Assembly (NCBI RefSeq): GCF_010183535.1
Contig: NC_071329.1
Span: 19,871,724 to 19,935,723, forward strand
DNA length: 64,000 nucleotides
Direction: 5' to 3'
From: Caenorhabditis remanei
Lineage: Eukaryota > Nematoda > Chromadorea > Rhabditida > Rhabditidae
Below the pieces are notes generated by a model. That model had not been told where the DNA came from, searched no databases, and worked only from the letters and a program-made list of their open reading frames with translations. Shown here in pieces: positions 9,152 to 21,100 of the stretch (the first letter of the stretch is position 1; the number at the start of each line of letters is the position of its first letter). Position numbers and translations under genes: made by a program.

Positions 9152-11843
9152 TCTGAAAAAAGTGTTAACTTAAAGTTTAAGCTTGTGAAGTGAGAAGAAG
9201 AAATCATGAGAGAAACAGGAAAACTATTCAAGAACAATGCGATAAAAATGAGTAAGGAATAATTCCTTTGTTATTGCATTAAAAAGAAGAGTTTACGAAA
9301 AATTAAAAGATACCGAAAATGCGTAGAAACGAGATCAAAGAAACTAAAACAAGGATTTGACAGAATGCTGAGAAAGTTTTTTTCAGCAGAAAAAAGATAA
9401 AAGAAAAGACAAATGTGTTACTTTGAAAAAGTTCAAAAAGTCTGGACTTTTTCTTTTTCAAGAAAAAATGACCTCAAAAAGTTCAAATAGAAAGTGAGTC
9501 AGCTGACTTCTTCAGTACATCTCATTCCTTTCTCTCTCTCCTTCACAAATCGAACAACTTCTCCCTTTTTCGTGATTCAAAAGATGAGAGGTAGAGATAC
9601 CAGATGGCGGACCAGAGACGCAGAGACTACGTTCAGAAGGGAAGCAGAAAATGAGAGGAAAGGAGAAATGGAGGATTTAGTCCAAGTGAATAGGGGAAGC
9701 AGAGAGGAAAAGAGAGGGAGAGAGCGAGGGGCAACCAGACAAGGAGTGGTCGATATTTGAAACGAAGGACGACGCGAAAATAGGCGAAAGAGGGAAGAAG
9801 GAGAAGCTCATTGAGCATTTATAATGGAAGGAAAGCTTCACAAAAAGTGAATATGTGGGGGAGAAAGAGAATTTTTAAAAACGGTTGTGAGAATCTTTTG
9901 TTTTTATGAACAGATTGTATAATAATGAATGTTTTAGACATTTTAAAAATACATATTTTCTGTGTTCCGTGCGAAGAAATTTTTCGGCCTTGGTTTTTTA
10001 ACATGTAGCTTAATAAAACTATGTAACTGGATTTCAAATCTTAAAACCCCTGTTCAATTTCACTATTGGACCAATGAAATGGCGTTATAAAAAAGCAAAC
10101 TTTCTTCAAAACTTTTTCAAAACCAAAACCAAAAATAAGTGGAAAAAGTTTCAAAAATGAGTAACTTAATAAAAGAACGTCGCGTGTGGTGACGATCAGA
10201 ACCTTAAAAAACGAAATGTGTTGATTTTCGGTGAAAGAGACTGGATGAAAAAGAGAAAGTGAGTGTAAACAAATAAGGAAATATTTATGAGGCTGTATAG
10301 AATTTCGAAATTTGTTCTACGGAGTGAATTTAGTGTTTTCTGTAAATTTTTCTAGCATGCTTTATCGAAACCTCTTTCATAAAATTATAATTCAATGAAT
10401 GTTAGAAGTTAAGTAAGCAGATACAAAATTGAATCACTTTAACAATAACAAGTCACAAATCAGTGATCCATAAAAGTAAGAACACGCAAAAAACTGGTTT
10501 AGTGAATTTTTTATTACCGCCCCTTTTTTTTCCATCGAGATGTGTTAGTGACTGCGTGTTGTTACACTATCATATGTATTCATGGCAGAGAGGGGTGCGT
10601 GTGTTTGTGTATGACACAGGAAGTGCCTCTGAAAGACTACTCCCGACTAGAATTATTTTGTGATATTCAGCCTGATGTTGAACTTAAAGGAATGTATAAA
10701 ATGGCATAAATACAGCACAAAACAACTTTGCATAATATATAATATGTTTTCACAGACAAAATATGTGAAGGTGTTGTGACGTTTTTTTTCAAAAATGGAG
10801 AAGAGAAAACATGTTTTCCTAGTCTTAAATATATCTTATTTTTGTTGAAATCGAATTTCATGCTAATGGATACGTTAGTTAGTATGTGTTATGTTTATAA
10901 AACTTCTCTCCAATATATTTTAAATTGAACTTCTTCAAACACCAACAAGTTGTTTGATACTAAACCGGCAAAACAAATAGACTGATTTAAACAGAGTAGT
11001 GATGAAGCGTGAAAACATAAATGTTTCAAGTAAACAAATCCTCGCGAAAGTCAGACACTGAAACTTGATCCTTTTTCTGCTTTCAAGATTGAAAGAAAGA
11101 CTGCAGTGACAACATTGACTGGTCGAGCAGGGAAAACATTTAAAAGCAGAAATAGTTTTAACCAACAAAAAAAATATCAGGATATTTTCTATATTAAAAA
11201 GTCGCTGTTAAAAAGAATACCGCATATATACCTTACTGGGCGGGACTTAGTCAGTGAGCTCACCAGTTTGCACTTTGAGGTCAAATGAAGAAGGACCACA
11301 AGATCGAGAACTCATTGTTCAGGTCAGCAGACCGATTTTTGAGATTTCGGACATTCAAAGAAAAGAGACAACTGCTAAGTCTCGAGGGGTAAAAAACATT
11401 AAGATGGATCAGATTTTTTTATAAGTCAGGAGGTATGGTTTGAGTAATGCAGGGAAATCAGAAAGAAGCAATTAGAAACAGGAAAAGTTGAAACTCATTA
11501 TGTTTTCAATGAATAATGAATAATGAATATGTAAAAAAAAATACTTCAAGCTTATCTGTACGAATAACACAGAAGTATTAAGACAGGCACACTTCTGAAA
11601 TGAATCATTTCAGTTTTCTGAATAAAGGTAAGTAAAAAAACCGCAAGAAGGCATCTCTTCTTCCGCCTATTCTATCCACTCAGAAATATTACTGCACCTT
11701 TTCTCTTTATTCCGTCCATCACATTTTCTGCGTCTCGCCGCCTATCAATACTATTTCGCTGGTTTTACACTTTGAGTTCTGGGGGTGCTCCGATATCCTT
11801 AGATCTTCCCTGCAAAAATCCCTTTCTATCGATTTTTTCTTCA
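9152..11843. other. 2.7-kb intergenic region between divergent CCDC92-like gene and sgn-1
   Basis: Nothing protein-coding that I can support; the frames at 9494-9760, 9819-10037 and 10463-10663 are compositionally biased or lack splice partners. It must hold the promoters of the CCDC92-like gene (leftward) and sgn-1 (rightward). Purine-rich runs at 9570-9800 and T-runs elsewhere are the only texture seen. No tRNA was noticed. Confidence 0.5.
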
Positions 11844-13371
11844 ATGGATTCAGATGATAATGACCAGGTTTCTGATGAAAACCTACAAAGTTCACTGGAA
11901 GATGAGGTTAGTTAAAGTGGGAGTTATTTCAGATTACCATGAAAAACTTCCAGGTCACAGGGCTTCGAGCAAAAAGATTAATTGCTACTTTGATATGCTT
12001 GTTTGTATTGTTCTTGGTTACTCTCATAACTTTGGCGGTACGTTTTTATTCCATTGAGTAACATTTTCATTAAAACTTTTCAGCTAAACATTTGGATTAT
12101 CACTACCCTTCGAATGACTTCAAATGGTATTCCATTTCTCCGATTCTATCATAGTTTTAATGAAAAAACTAAGGAAATGGAGAAGGTAAGAATTAATTTT
12201 TATTACAGAATAAAACGATATTTCATAATTTCAGACAATTGAAATGAGTGGAAACCGGATAGAATTTGAAAAAGTTGTATCTAATAAAATAGTTGGTTTT
12301 CCTGAGAAAGACATTACTATTACTGCACCGAGAATGTTGATGACGTCCCGACAAAACGATAGCCTGCTAGTCATGAGTGAAAAACTGTGCAAATTGGAGA
12401 GAGTAAACAGTTTTCAAGTGAGTCCGCTAAAACATGATCCTCTGAACATGTTATCTTTTTTCCAGGTTATCTCTCCGAAAGATGGACGTACTCTATTCTC
12501 GGCTCGTCATCCAACTGTAACTATTGACAAACGTATCAAAAAATTGGCCGCAGAGAGAATTATCACAAATAAAATAAGATCAGCAGTTGATGAGACACTA
12601 AAAATAAATGGAGAAAATGTGGTTTTACGTGGCAACGAACAAGTCCGAATTGATGCGAGAAATGTAAACTTCGAGGGAATGAAAAGGATGGTTTTTAACA
12701 TCTCGGTAAGAGGAATTCAAAGAAATTAATAACTTTAATTTAAGTATTTGAAAGTACATTATGGAGTCACGGCCTCCTGCAGAGGCCCTCTCAAAGTAAT
12801 GCGCGCAGTGCATTATTGAGAGGGCCTCCGCTGGAGGCCATGGGAGTCTGTATCTTTAAAAGATAACTTGGAGAAAACATAAAAATTTATTTCAAGTAAC
12901 TACAAATTTTGATTAGAACGATAACATGAATCTTTCAGTTGGACTAACACTTTTTGGGAGTAATTGAAATATCTTATCTCAATTACTCACCTGTAATGCT
13001 ATTTAATACTCCAAAAAAAGTCAAATCGTAATAACTCAACCAACGATAAAAAATTGTAATACAAAATATATTTTTCTTCTGCGGAGTTTAATAATAGTCA
13101 AACAACTTTTGAATAAATTAATTTAAAAAGAGCCCCGAAAACAGCGAAACATAAAATAATTTCACAACTTTTACAGCGGGACGGGATTCTTCACATGCGT
13201 GGACGTATCCGTCTTGGTGACGGCGCATCATCTCTCCCAATGTCTACTTCTCCTTCATTGTCTGCTAGTCTGGATGGAATGAGACTCTGTGCTTGTGCTC
13301 AATTCAACCATAAATTATTCATTGTTCCCGCCAATAAGCATTGCTTCACCAGTAACACTTTCTGTTCATAA
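11844..13371 (+). CDS. sgn-1: Sarcoglycan gamma/delta-type protein (SGN-1), 6 exons, 288 aa
   Basis: Exons 11844-11906, 11954-12037, 12084-12185, 12235-12417, 12466-12705 and 13177-13371 join in phase 0. The protein has a 28-residue acidic cytosolic N-terminus, a single transmembrane segment (about residues 31-55), and a large extracellular part of the beta-rich sarcoglycan type. It ends with a Cys-rich C-terminus (CACAQFNH, NKHCF, NTFCS). This type II topology and terminal Cys cluster define gamma/delta-sarcoglycans of the dystrophin complex at the muscle membrane. Intron 4 (12418-12465, 48 nt) is in frame and stop-free, so retention would add 16 residues. Intron 5 carries the hairpin at 12762-12849. 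Confidence 0.9.
12762..12849. repeat. Short GC-rich hairpin in sgn-1 intron 5
   Basis: GGCCTCCTGCAGAGGCCCTC followed by TCAA pairs with TTGAGAGGGCCTCCGCTGGA followed by GGCC around a loop with GCGCGCAGTGC. It has about 30-nt arms, with AGTC/GACT-type sequences outside. It is much more GC-rich than the intron around it and looks like a miniature fold-back insertion. Confidence 0.8.
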
Positions 13372-13960
13372 AATTGAAATCTTTTTGTGAGAAAAATGAA
13401 AATAAATTGAAAGGCTTTTGCCAAACATTCAATATAAAAACAATTTTAAATCAATTGCGGGGTGACAGGCAAACACAATATTTGATCTTCTAAATGGAAC
13501 ATTCCAAGGACAGCAGATCATGTGATTCTTTTCTTCGTTTTTCAATTCTTTCTTGATTTGCTTGTTTGCAATTTTTCAGTGATTTGATTTGATTCTAGAC
13601 AAAGACGTTTACAACGTTTTCTTCTTTTACTTCTTTTTGTTTCCTACAGAGAATTCTTCTTTTTCTTCTTCAGAACACAATCTGAAGTAGGAGAAACCCC
13701 CAATTCTTATCCGTTTTCCCTTTCTCTTCGGACACCATCCTCTGATTCCCCCTTATACATATTTGTATGTTTGCCATCGTCACTCTCACCTCGTTTCTTC
13801 TTTTCTTTTCCTCAACTGTTCTATTTAGGGGCAGAAGTTTTGGATGCATCTTTTAACTAGACCACTTCAGAAGCTTGTTCTGGTGTTTTTCGTGACGTTT
13901 CACAGACGCCCCTATTATCGATGAAACTTATTTTAAGTATATTTCCCATTTTTTCCAGCG

Positions 13961-14968
13961 ATGACTCAAACCGACTACATAGAATCTCACGAGCAAATAA
14001 AAGATACCCAAATAGGGTACTGTAGATATGGGCATGGACCAAACTACATTCTGGCTATTTGTGGAGCAGTTGGGTGCTATAAAAAAGATTGGCCCTTGAA
14101 AGTTCTCTCTCATTTCCCACCAGACCTAGTCACGATTATTGGAATCGACCCACCTGGATACGGAACTTCGAGACCACCAGAGAGAAAACAAGAAGTTCAA
14201 AGATGTATGAAAGATTCTGAGTATTGTCTGGGATTGATGGAGGTAGATAATTGAAATTTCTTGTACACTGAAGTCCATAATTTTAGACTCTCAATCTAGA
14301 ACCGTTCACTGTAATGGGATGGTCGGAAGGTGCCAGAACAACTGTTCATGTAGCAGCTAAAGGAAAAGAAAAAGTCAATAGAATGATTGTATTGGCAGGG
14401 GCAACAAAAGTGAACCATTTGGGGGCCATGGCTTTCAAAGGTGAGTAATATTATATAAATTGGAAAAATAAGAAACAGTTAAGGAATGCGTGAAACTAAT
14501 CATTGGCTTCCGGCTGGTCGTCAACCATATCTCGATCATTATCCAGAAGCATTTTTGAGAACTCAATGGGCCGCTCTTTGTGATGTCGTTGATCAGTGAG
14601 TTTATACATTCTCAATTCTAATTTTGTAGTCTAATTTTGTAGTTTTCACTGGCAGTATCTTGAGAAATTAAGCTAGTTTTTCCTCTGAATTCTCAGTAAA
14701 ATCATCGACAATTTTCAGAGTGCATACATTCATGGGTGGTCGTTTTCCGTGTGATCTTGTCTTGCCACAAGTAAAGTGCCCAACATTAATCATGAATGGA
14801 GGCATGGATCGTTTCTGCGGTGACCCAAATGTCTGTTTCATCCCTGTTTTGAAATCGCTTGCCAAAGTAGAAATTCATGCGCAAGGAAACCACGACTTCT
14901 ACCAAAAATATCCTAAATGGTTCTCAGCTAAAGTTTTGGAATTTTTGAAGACCTCTGAGCAGAAATAA
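13961..14968 (+). CDS. Alpha/beta-hydrolase, BPHL (valacyclovirase)-like, 4 exons, 265 aa
   Basis: Exons 13961-14242, 14287-14440, 14484-14595 and 14719-14968 join in phase to 265 residues, near the usual BPHL length without a transit peptide. The nucleophile elbow GWSEGA (about residue 112) supplies the catalytic Ser. MNGGMDRFCG (about 210) fits the acid-bearing loop, and GNHDFYQKYP near the C-terminus supplies the catalytic His. The mammalian enzyme hydrolyses amino-acid esters and a homocysteine thiolactone. The start follows TTTTCCAG by two bases (candidate trans-splice site). The gene is convergent with the EF-hand gene, leaving only 85 bp between stop codons. Confidence 0.85.
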
Positions 14969-15053
14969 AGCGAATTCTTGTGTTTTTTTTCCATATCAGT
15001 CAGAATAAGGTTTATTATATTATGTACATAACTTTTTGAAATTTAAAAACAAA

Positions 15054-18000
15054 TTAATTAGTTGCTGGCTCGTCCACATACTCAATTATCTCCTCGTACG
15101 ACACATCATCTGCTTTTCCTCCAACTTTTCGTTTCTTCGGATTCATTGGGTTTCCTGAAATATTTTTTCTCTGGTTGGAATTAACAGAATATCGAAAGCT
15201 ACCATTTTCATCCTCATAAATTATTTCTTCTACTACAACTTCTGATTTCGTAGAAGGCGTTGATGGAGTGGGTCTTCGTGTCGTCATTTTTGTTGATTTC
15301 GGAGAGGGCGGTGACGTGGATGCTGGTTCAGAAGGTGTCACTACTTCTATTTCTGGTGTTGGGCTAATAGTGGTAGTGGTTGGTGCATAAGTGGTCTAGA
15401 ATGGATAGAGTTACATAATAATACCGTTTGACCTACTTTTATCTTTTTTGTGATGGGAGAAGGGGATATTGTAGTAGTTACTTTGACTGTGATTGGCGCA
15501 GTGGTAGTAGTCGTAGAAGGGGTAGTAGTTAACTCTTGTCCTGAAATATCCTGTGCAATAACGTCATTTGCTATTCCATCAACAAGCTCTGCCACTTCAA
15601 CTGGGTTCATCTTCCGTTTTGGATGCTTAGTTACTGTAGTCGAAGATGCAGTGATTGTCGAGCTTGCTGTGCTTGATGTGGAGTGCGATGGAGGGGATGA
15701 AGTTGTAGTTAACAGTGTGGTGTCATGTGTAGTTGTGGGGACTGGGGTCGTGGTTGGTGTAGTCTAAAACTATTTTGACTGATTGTAGTGATGGTTGCAG
15801 TTTAGTTAAGAAGCGATAGTTTCAGAGAGCTTCATTTTTGTAGTTGACAACTTTTTTGTACGAGCACTCTCCAGCTAGTTACTTATCGACATAGTAATTT
15901 CTCCCTCAAATTGACCAGTTTCCGAGCAAGACAGTGCGATTTTAAGCTGTCCTCTTAAAATGACTATAACTCTTTAGTGAGTGTCCGTACAAAAAATTGT
16001 CAACTACAAAAAGGAAGTTCTACTTTCGATCTCTAAAATTAATTGAAGATCTACTAAATGGGACAATCAATATTACCATGACACCCTCTCAAAGTGGGAC
16101 GATGGGACGATTTCAACGGAAAACGGCTAAAGTTCAAAACCTTTTGACAGGACTGTAGATATAAGAACAAAGTTAGTAGGTACAATGTCCAGCCCAACCC
16201 ATAATGAACAGTTTCAACAAAACAAACATCTTCTATGTAACCGACACATGTTAGTTTGATTTGAGACATCACCGTCAGTTATAAACACCACAAACAGAAA
16301 AGTTATTAGAATCCAATTTATTACAAATATAAATGTAAAATAAATCCACACCTTGTGTTTTGTTCCCAAACCGACCGAAAAGCAAGTCACAAAAAAACCA
16401 AACAACACAAAAAGTGGCTTAAAGCATTGAAAGGAATACTTTTTCTTGTCGTTGTTGTGACACATGATTTCTTATCAAGTGCCGGAAGTCGACAATCTCG
16501 GCAGGCATCAGGTCTCCGGAATTGTCTACATCGATTTGTTCGAAAAATGCTTTGATCATATTCCTTGGAATACCGTACTTTTGTTCAATTAATAAGGCAA
16601 TTTCGTCAAATGTGACAGCATCGTTACCATCCAAATCAAACTCCTGAAATTTAGATTTAAATAAAAGATTTCAAAATATGCAAACGAACTTTGAAATGAT
16701 CAGTTGCGAATTTAATCGAGCTTAACCTGACCAATCTATTGAAATCGGCAAGTTCAACTTTGTCAAGCTTTCCACTTTTGTTCTGAAATATCTCTATAAA
16801 TGTTAGTTGGAACTCCTTTCCTCTTACTTGGTCAGCAATGTTAAACAATGCTATAGTTTCTTCTGAATCCATATCATCCTCTTTCTTGGTTGAGTCAATT
16901 GCTTCTGCAGTGGAAATTAGCCCATCGTCGTTTGTGTCGATTCTCTTCAAAAAATAAAAAAAAATTTCCCCAAAGGCATTTAAAAAACAGACATACCTTC
17001 ATTTTTTCCATTGCATCTCTGACTGATCTTGCCCTGATAACTGAACGAAAACCAGCAAATTCGACGTTATCCAATTGTCCATCTTCATTCTCGTCAGCTT
17101 GTCCAAAGAATGGTGCCAAAGTTTCTTCATCAAATCCATAATGTTCAAATGCCACTCGTTTCGCTTCGTCTAATGTTAGAGTTCCACTGTTATCCGCGTC
17201 CACCACTCTCATAGCTTTTCTGAATGAAATACAACTAATAAGCTTTGGATGCAACACAACTTACTTGCTATTCTCAATGGCTCTAGCTCTCACAATTCTC
17301 TCGAAATCTGCAAATTCCGGTGCATTCAACTCTCCGTCCATATTCTCGTCTACACTTCCAACCATTGAAGCCACGTCACCTGCTCCAATTCCTTCCTGCT
17401 CAAATGCTATCGCTTGTGCCTCATCAACAGAAATATGCCCGTCTCCGTTCAAGTCGCCATTCTAAAAAATAAAAATATAGCAAACTGCTTAGGTTAAAAA
17501 CCATGATACCTTCATCATCTGCCTAGCCAACCGAATTGTCATTCCTCGAACCCTTCTTCTCAACTTGCTAAAGTAAGTTGAATTCATTCTATCGCCCAAT
17601 TCTGCTGGAACCAATTTCCAGAGACGCGTGACGTCATGATAACCTATTCCATATTCTTTCAATAAGTAGACCTGGGCTTCTTGCAGAGACAGTAAGCCAT
17701 CTCGATCTGTATCTATGTTTTGAAGATATCGAAGTGCTGCGTTTTCAGCTTTTTCCAGAACTAACATTCGAATGGCATCAAATTCACGAGCATCTAGTAA
17801 GTTGTCATGATTTGTGTCCACCTAGAAATTAGAAATCTTGAGGAGTCGATAATAGATTTTCAGACGCACCTGTTTGAACATGTCCTCCACAACCGATGCG
17901 GAGAGACCATGATGCACAAATGCGGCATATCTGACCTCATCAATGTCCAGTACACCATCTTTGTTCAAATCAACAGTTGCATCAACAGCAGGCGAAATTT

Positions 18001-18213
18001 CTCGTGGCGGAGGTACTGTATTGTCTTCTGTATTTTCTGCGGTATCCGCTTCTGATGGAGCTTCGGATACTATCATGGAGGAGTCATCTACCACTGAAAA
18101 ATACCTCATTTAGAAAAGTCAGCCCTACTTCCGAATAATGATGTACCTGGAACGGGTAGACTATTGACGAAGGATAACACTAACATTGATAAGGGTAAAA
18201 TCGTTATCCGCAT
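15054..18213 (-). CDS. Secreted multi-EF-hand protein with Thr-rich C-terminal domain, 10 exons, 701 aa
   Basis: Exons 18213-18147, 18093-17870, 17821-17510, 17461-17265, 17219-16997, 16944-16828, 16782-16690, 16643-16440, 15763-15437 and 15395-15054 join in phase (2106 nt). A hydrophobic N-terminus of about 19 residues looks like a signal peptide. Eleven EF-hand-type loops follow, including DLNKDGVLDIDE, DTNHDNLLDARE, DTDRDGLLSLQE, DADNSGTLTLDE, DTNDDGLISTAE and DVDNSGDLMPAE. After residue about 478 the sequence becomes Thr/Ser/Pro-rich and mucin-like, with basic KHPKRK and PKKRK patches and an acidic end. This suggests an extracellular or luminal calcium-binding protein, possibly O-glycosylated. 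The join of exon 8 to exon 9 crosses a 676-nt intron with a palindrome. It is supported by phase only, so the Thr-rich part could be a separate gene. Confidence 0.75.
15812..16034. repeat. Inverted-repeat element in intron 8 of EF-hand gene
   Basis: The left arm (AGCGATAGTTTCAGAGAGCT, then TTTTGTAGTTGACAACTTTT) pairs with the right arm containing GTACAAAAAATTGTCAACTA and ending in GATCTCT. The TTGTCAACTACAAAAA core recurs at 20672-21100 and once at about 39113-39135, defining a family. Confidence 0.85.
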
Positions 18214-20671
18214 TTCTGAAAAATTAAACAGTTTTATTCAAAAATCAAGACGACTATATGTATATCATGCAGTTAGTGAAGATAGGGAATGATTTCGTAA
18301 AAAGTTCAGGAGATTCGGGAAAAAATAGAGAATAGTTTTAGAATCAGCAAAAAGTACTCAGAAGGAAAAAAATATTAAGTACATTATAATAAGGCGATAA
18401 AAGAAAAGAGGATGAGGATTTATATTTTTTAATACCATGCTACTAGAGAAAATTTATTTGTAATCTAAAGTCTAAAATATTCGTGCTGGGGGGTGCGCTG
18501 CACGTTTTCATAAGATTAGATCTAGTTTTTGAACTTCTAGACTTTTCATCGAATTTCCCAGAACGTTGATAAACTTTAACAGTGAAATATCAGAAGAATT
18601 GTCACAGATGTCTGCAGATTTTAATCTTTTTTACCCACATTTTCGTTCTTAAAAACTTCATCGAAAGAAGTCTATAATTAGTTGGTGATGTAAAAGAGAC
18701 CTTTCTTAATTATACACACACATAGAGAGGGAGAGCACTCTACTCGTGATTCATGTCTCGAAGATTGAATTTCACACATTCCGGAAATTCCAGTTTCTCG
18801 CGAGAAAAAGGACATCAGGGTGACGTAGCTTAAAATATTCAGAATTCGTTTATAAAAAGTATGTCTAGAATTAAATTAGAACCTTTTTGAATTGTCTAAT
18901 CTCAAATAAAGGGTATTAACAATAATTAATAGATGGTGCTCAATTATGCAGAAAAATATTTGTACGAACAGTCGATTTTTCGAAATGCACTTTCTTTCAG
19001 CTTAATTACATAGAAGGCTTTTAACCGTAAATTCGTTAGAACTCGCTGATTTAGCGAAACTAGTGGGTCTCAGGTTTGAAACTTGTATGGACACCCGAAT
19101 AACAGCAATTCAGATCGAAGAATGGAATGCAACAATAATTATGAGAAAGTGAATACAACTTGTTCTTGAGTATAGTACCTCCTAAACAAGCGCCTGGTAT
19201 ACTGAGTAGGCATAAGTGACGTCATACTTGTTTGGGATAATGCAGTACTAAGGATTTACATGACAAGGTATGAGTACCGTAGTCGGACATTAGATTTAAA
19301 ATTAACAAGATTAAGCTAGAAATAACAAAATAATGTCCTTGTCTTAAAATAGAGATGAACTTTGATACGAATTTTAAATTTGTTGAAAAAAGGTGAGACA
19401 GTCTAGAATATTCTAGAATATAGTAATTATCTAGTTAGAATACGTCAGAAAAATAGACAAACGGGCGTATCCAATTGACTAACAAGCTTCTCTCCTCTTC
19501 GGGAAGAGAAAAGATATTAGGGAATGAAAGGATGAGAAAAAAGGGAAAGTTTTTGCGGATTGAAGATGATCGACCCAATTACGGGTGGAGACAGAGAAAC
19601 GATATCAATGATTTTATGAAGACGTGATTGTCTTCTGAATCCCAACTATATGGATTCTCCTTTTTCTTCTTCGGAATGAAAGCAACTGGTTATATCTCAC
19701 TATCAATTACTTTCATCTTTTTTACTGTCGTTTGATAGGATCCTATTACATCTCGAGTACGGAATATTGGGGGTCTCATCTATAATCCCGAAATTATCAT
19801 TCTTGTTTGGAATATTCGCCTTTATCGCTCATTGATATCTTATTTCTGGTTCCTTTCGAAATATTTTCGTAATTTTTATGAATTAAACAAAAGGAAATTT
19901 TCAATTGTTTTCATAACCTGCTTTCAAACGAAAAAAAATGAAATAGGAATAACAGAAATCAACTATAATATTTGTTCATAAGAAACAATTCCTTCTGAGT
20001 CACATCCCTGTAGAGCCAACCTAATGCTTTTTCAATTTAAAATAAAATGCAAAAAAAACTCAATCTGAAGATATTGCAAGCTCCTACCCAAAAACATCAA
20101 TCACAGAAGATATTTCTAGACAACGAAATTCTAGTTTTTCTAACATCTACGACCCGCCCTCTTTCCCCCCTTTAGCTTTGACCTACAATTTCCGACATTT
20201 TGAATTTATAAAACCAATTCATCTTGTGATGACGAAACGAGTTGGGTGACGAAAAGATTGTAGTCAGAGTGGACTCAAAGGGAAAATATATTATTCTAGA
20301 TTTTCCGGGTTAGACAGAGGAAAAAGGTGTGAGAAGATGTGAGGGGCTGTGTTGTGAATCATCTTGAGAAAATGGAATTTTGAACTTAAATCTTTGCTTT
20401 GTTTAACTTAAGCTGCAAATACCATATTTCCTCCAAAAACTACCGAAGTTTTTTAACGGACCGGCAAAATCTTGTGATCAACGCTACGTCTATTTTAGTT
20501 TCGAATCAAAATTAATTTTTTAAGATAAAATTTAAATTGTTTAATTTTTTTGCCCGCTGAAATAGGAACTATTATTGTGCGTTGGCGAAAATCACAAGGC
20601 GCGACTTTTAAAGTGCAGGTCTAATAAGGACATCACTGTCAACTTGCTAACTTTGGAAGCCTACAGTATTG

Positions 20672-21100
20672 GCCATAAAGAATGCGATACTTGCGGTTTT
20701 TAGTTGAAAATGATCAAATTTGTGAGTGTGGCACGATCTCCCTGATTGTTTCACAATATTGATTGTTCACGAACTATACAGATCATAGGTAGAGCTTCAC
20801 TTTTGTAGTTGACAATTTTTTGTGCGGTCACATCTTAAAATGTTACAGACAGTCTGAGTAAGTAGCTCAAAAATCTCTTCTTTTAGCACTGAAAAAGGCC
20901 AAAAATTACTATAAATTTCTTTGGTGATTGATAACTCTCTAGGAAGTGTCCGTACAAAAGGTTGTCAACTACAAAAATGACTTCTTGTAACCTGTATAGT
21001 CTATAAACGATCAATATTGTGATACCTCTAGGAGGCCGTCTCACACTCACAAAGTTGAACATTTTCCACTGAAAAGTGCAAGTGCCGCATTCTTTATGGC
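20672..21100. repeat. Nested 429-bp palindromic element
   Basis: GCCATAAAGAATGCGATACT at the left end pairs with the reverse complement of GTGCCGCATTCTTTATGGC at the right end. Pairing continues through GTGAGTGTG, GATCAATATTG and CTATACAG blocks. Inside lies a second pair of arms carrying TTTTGTAGTTGACAA and TTGTCAACTACAAAA, shared with the element at 15812-16034. Arms are diverged, so the copy is not new. Confidence 0.85.
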
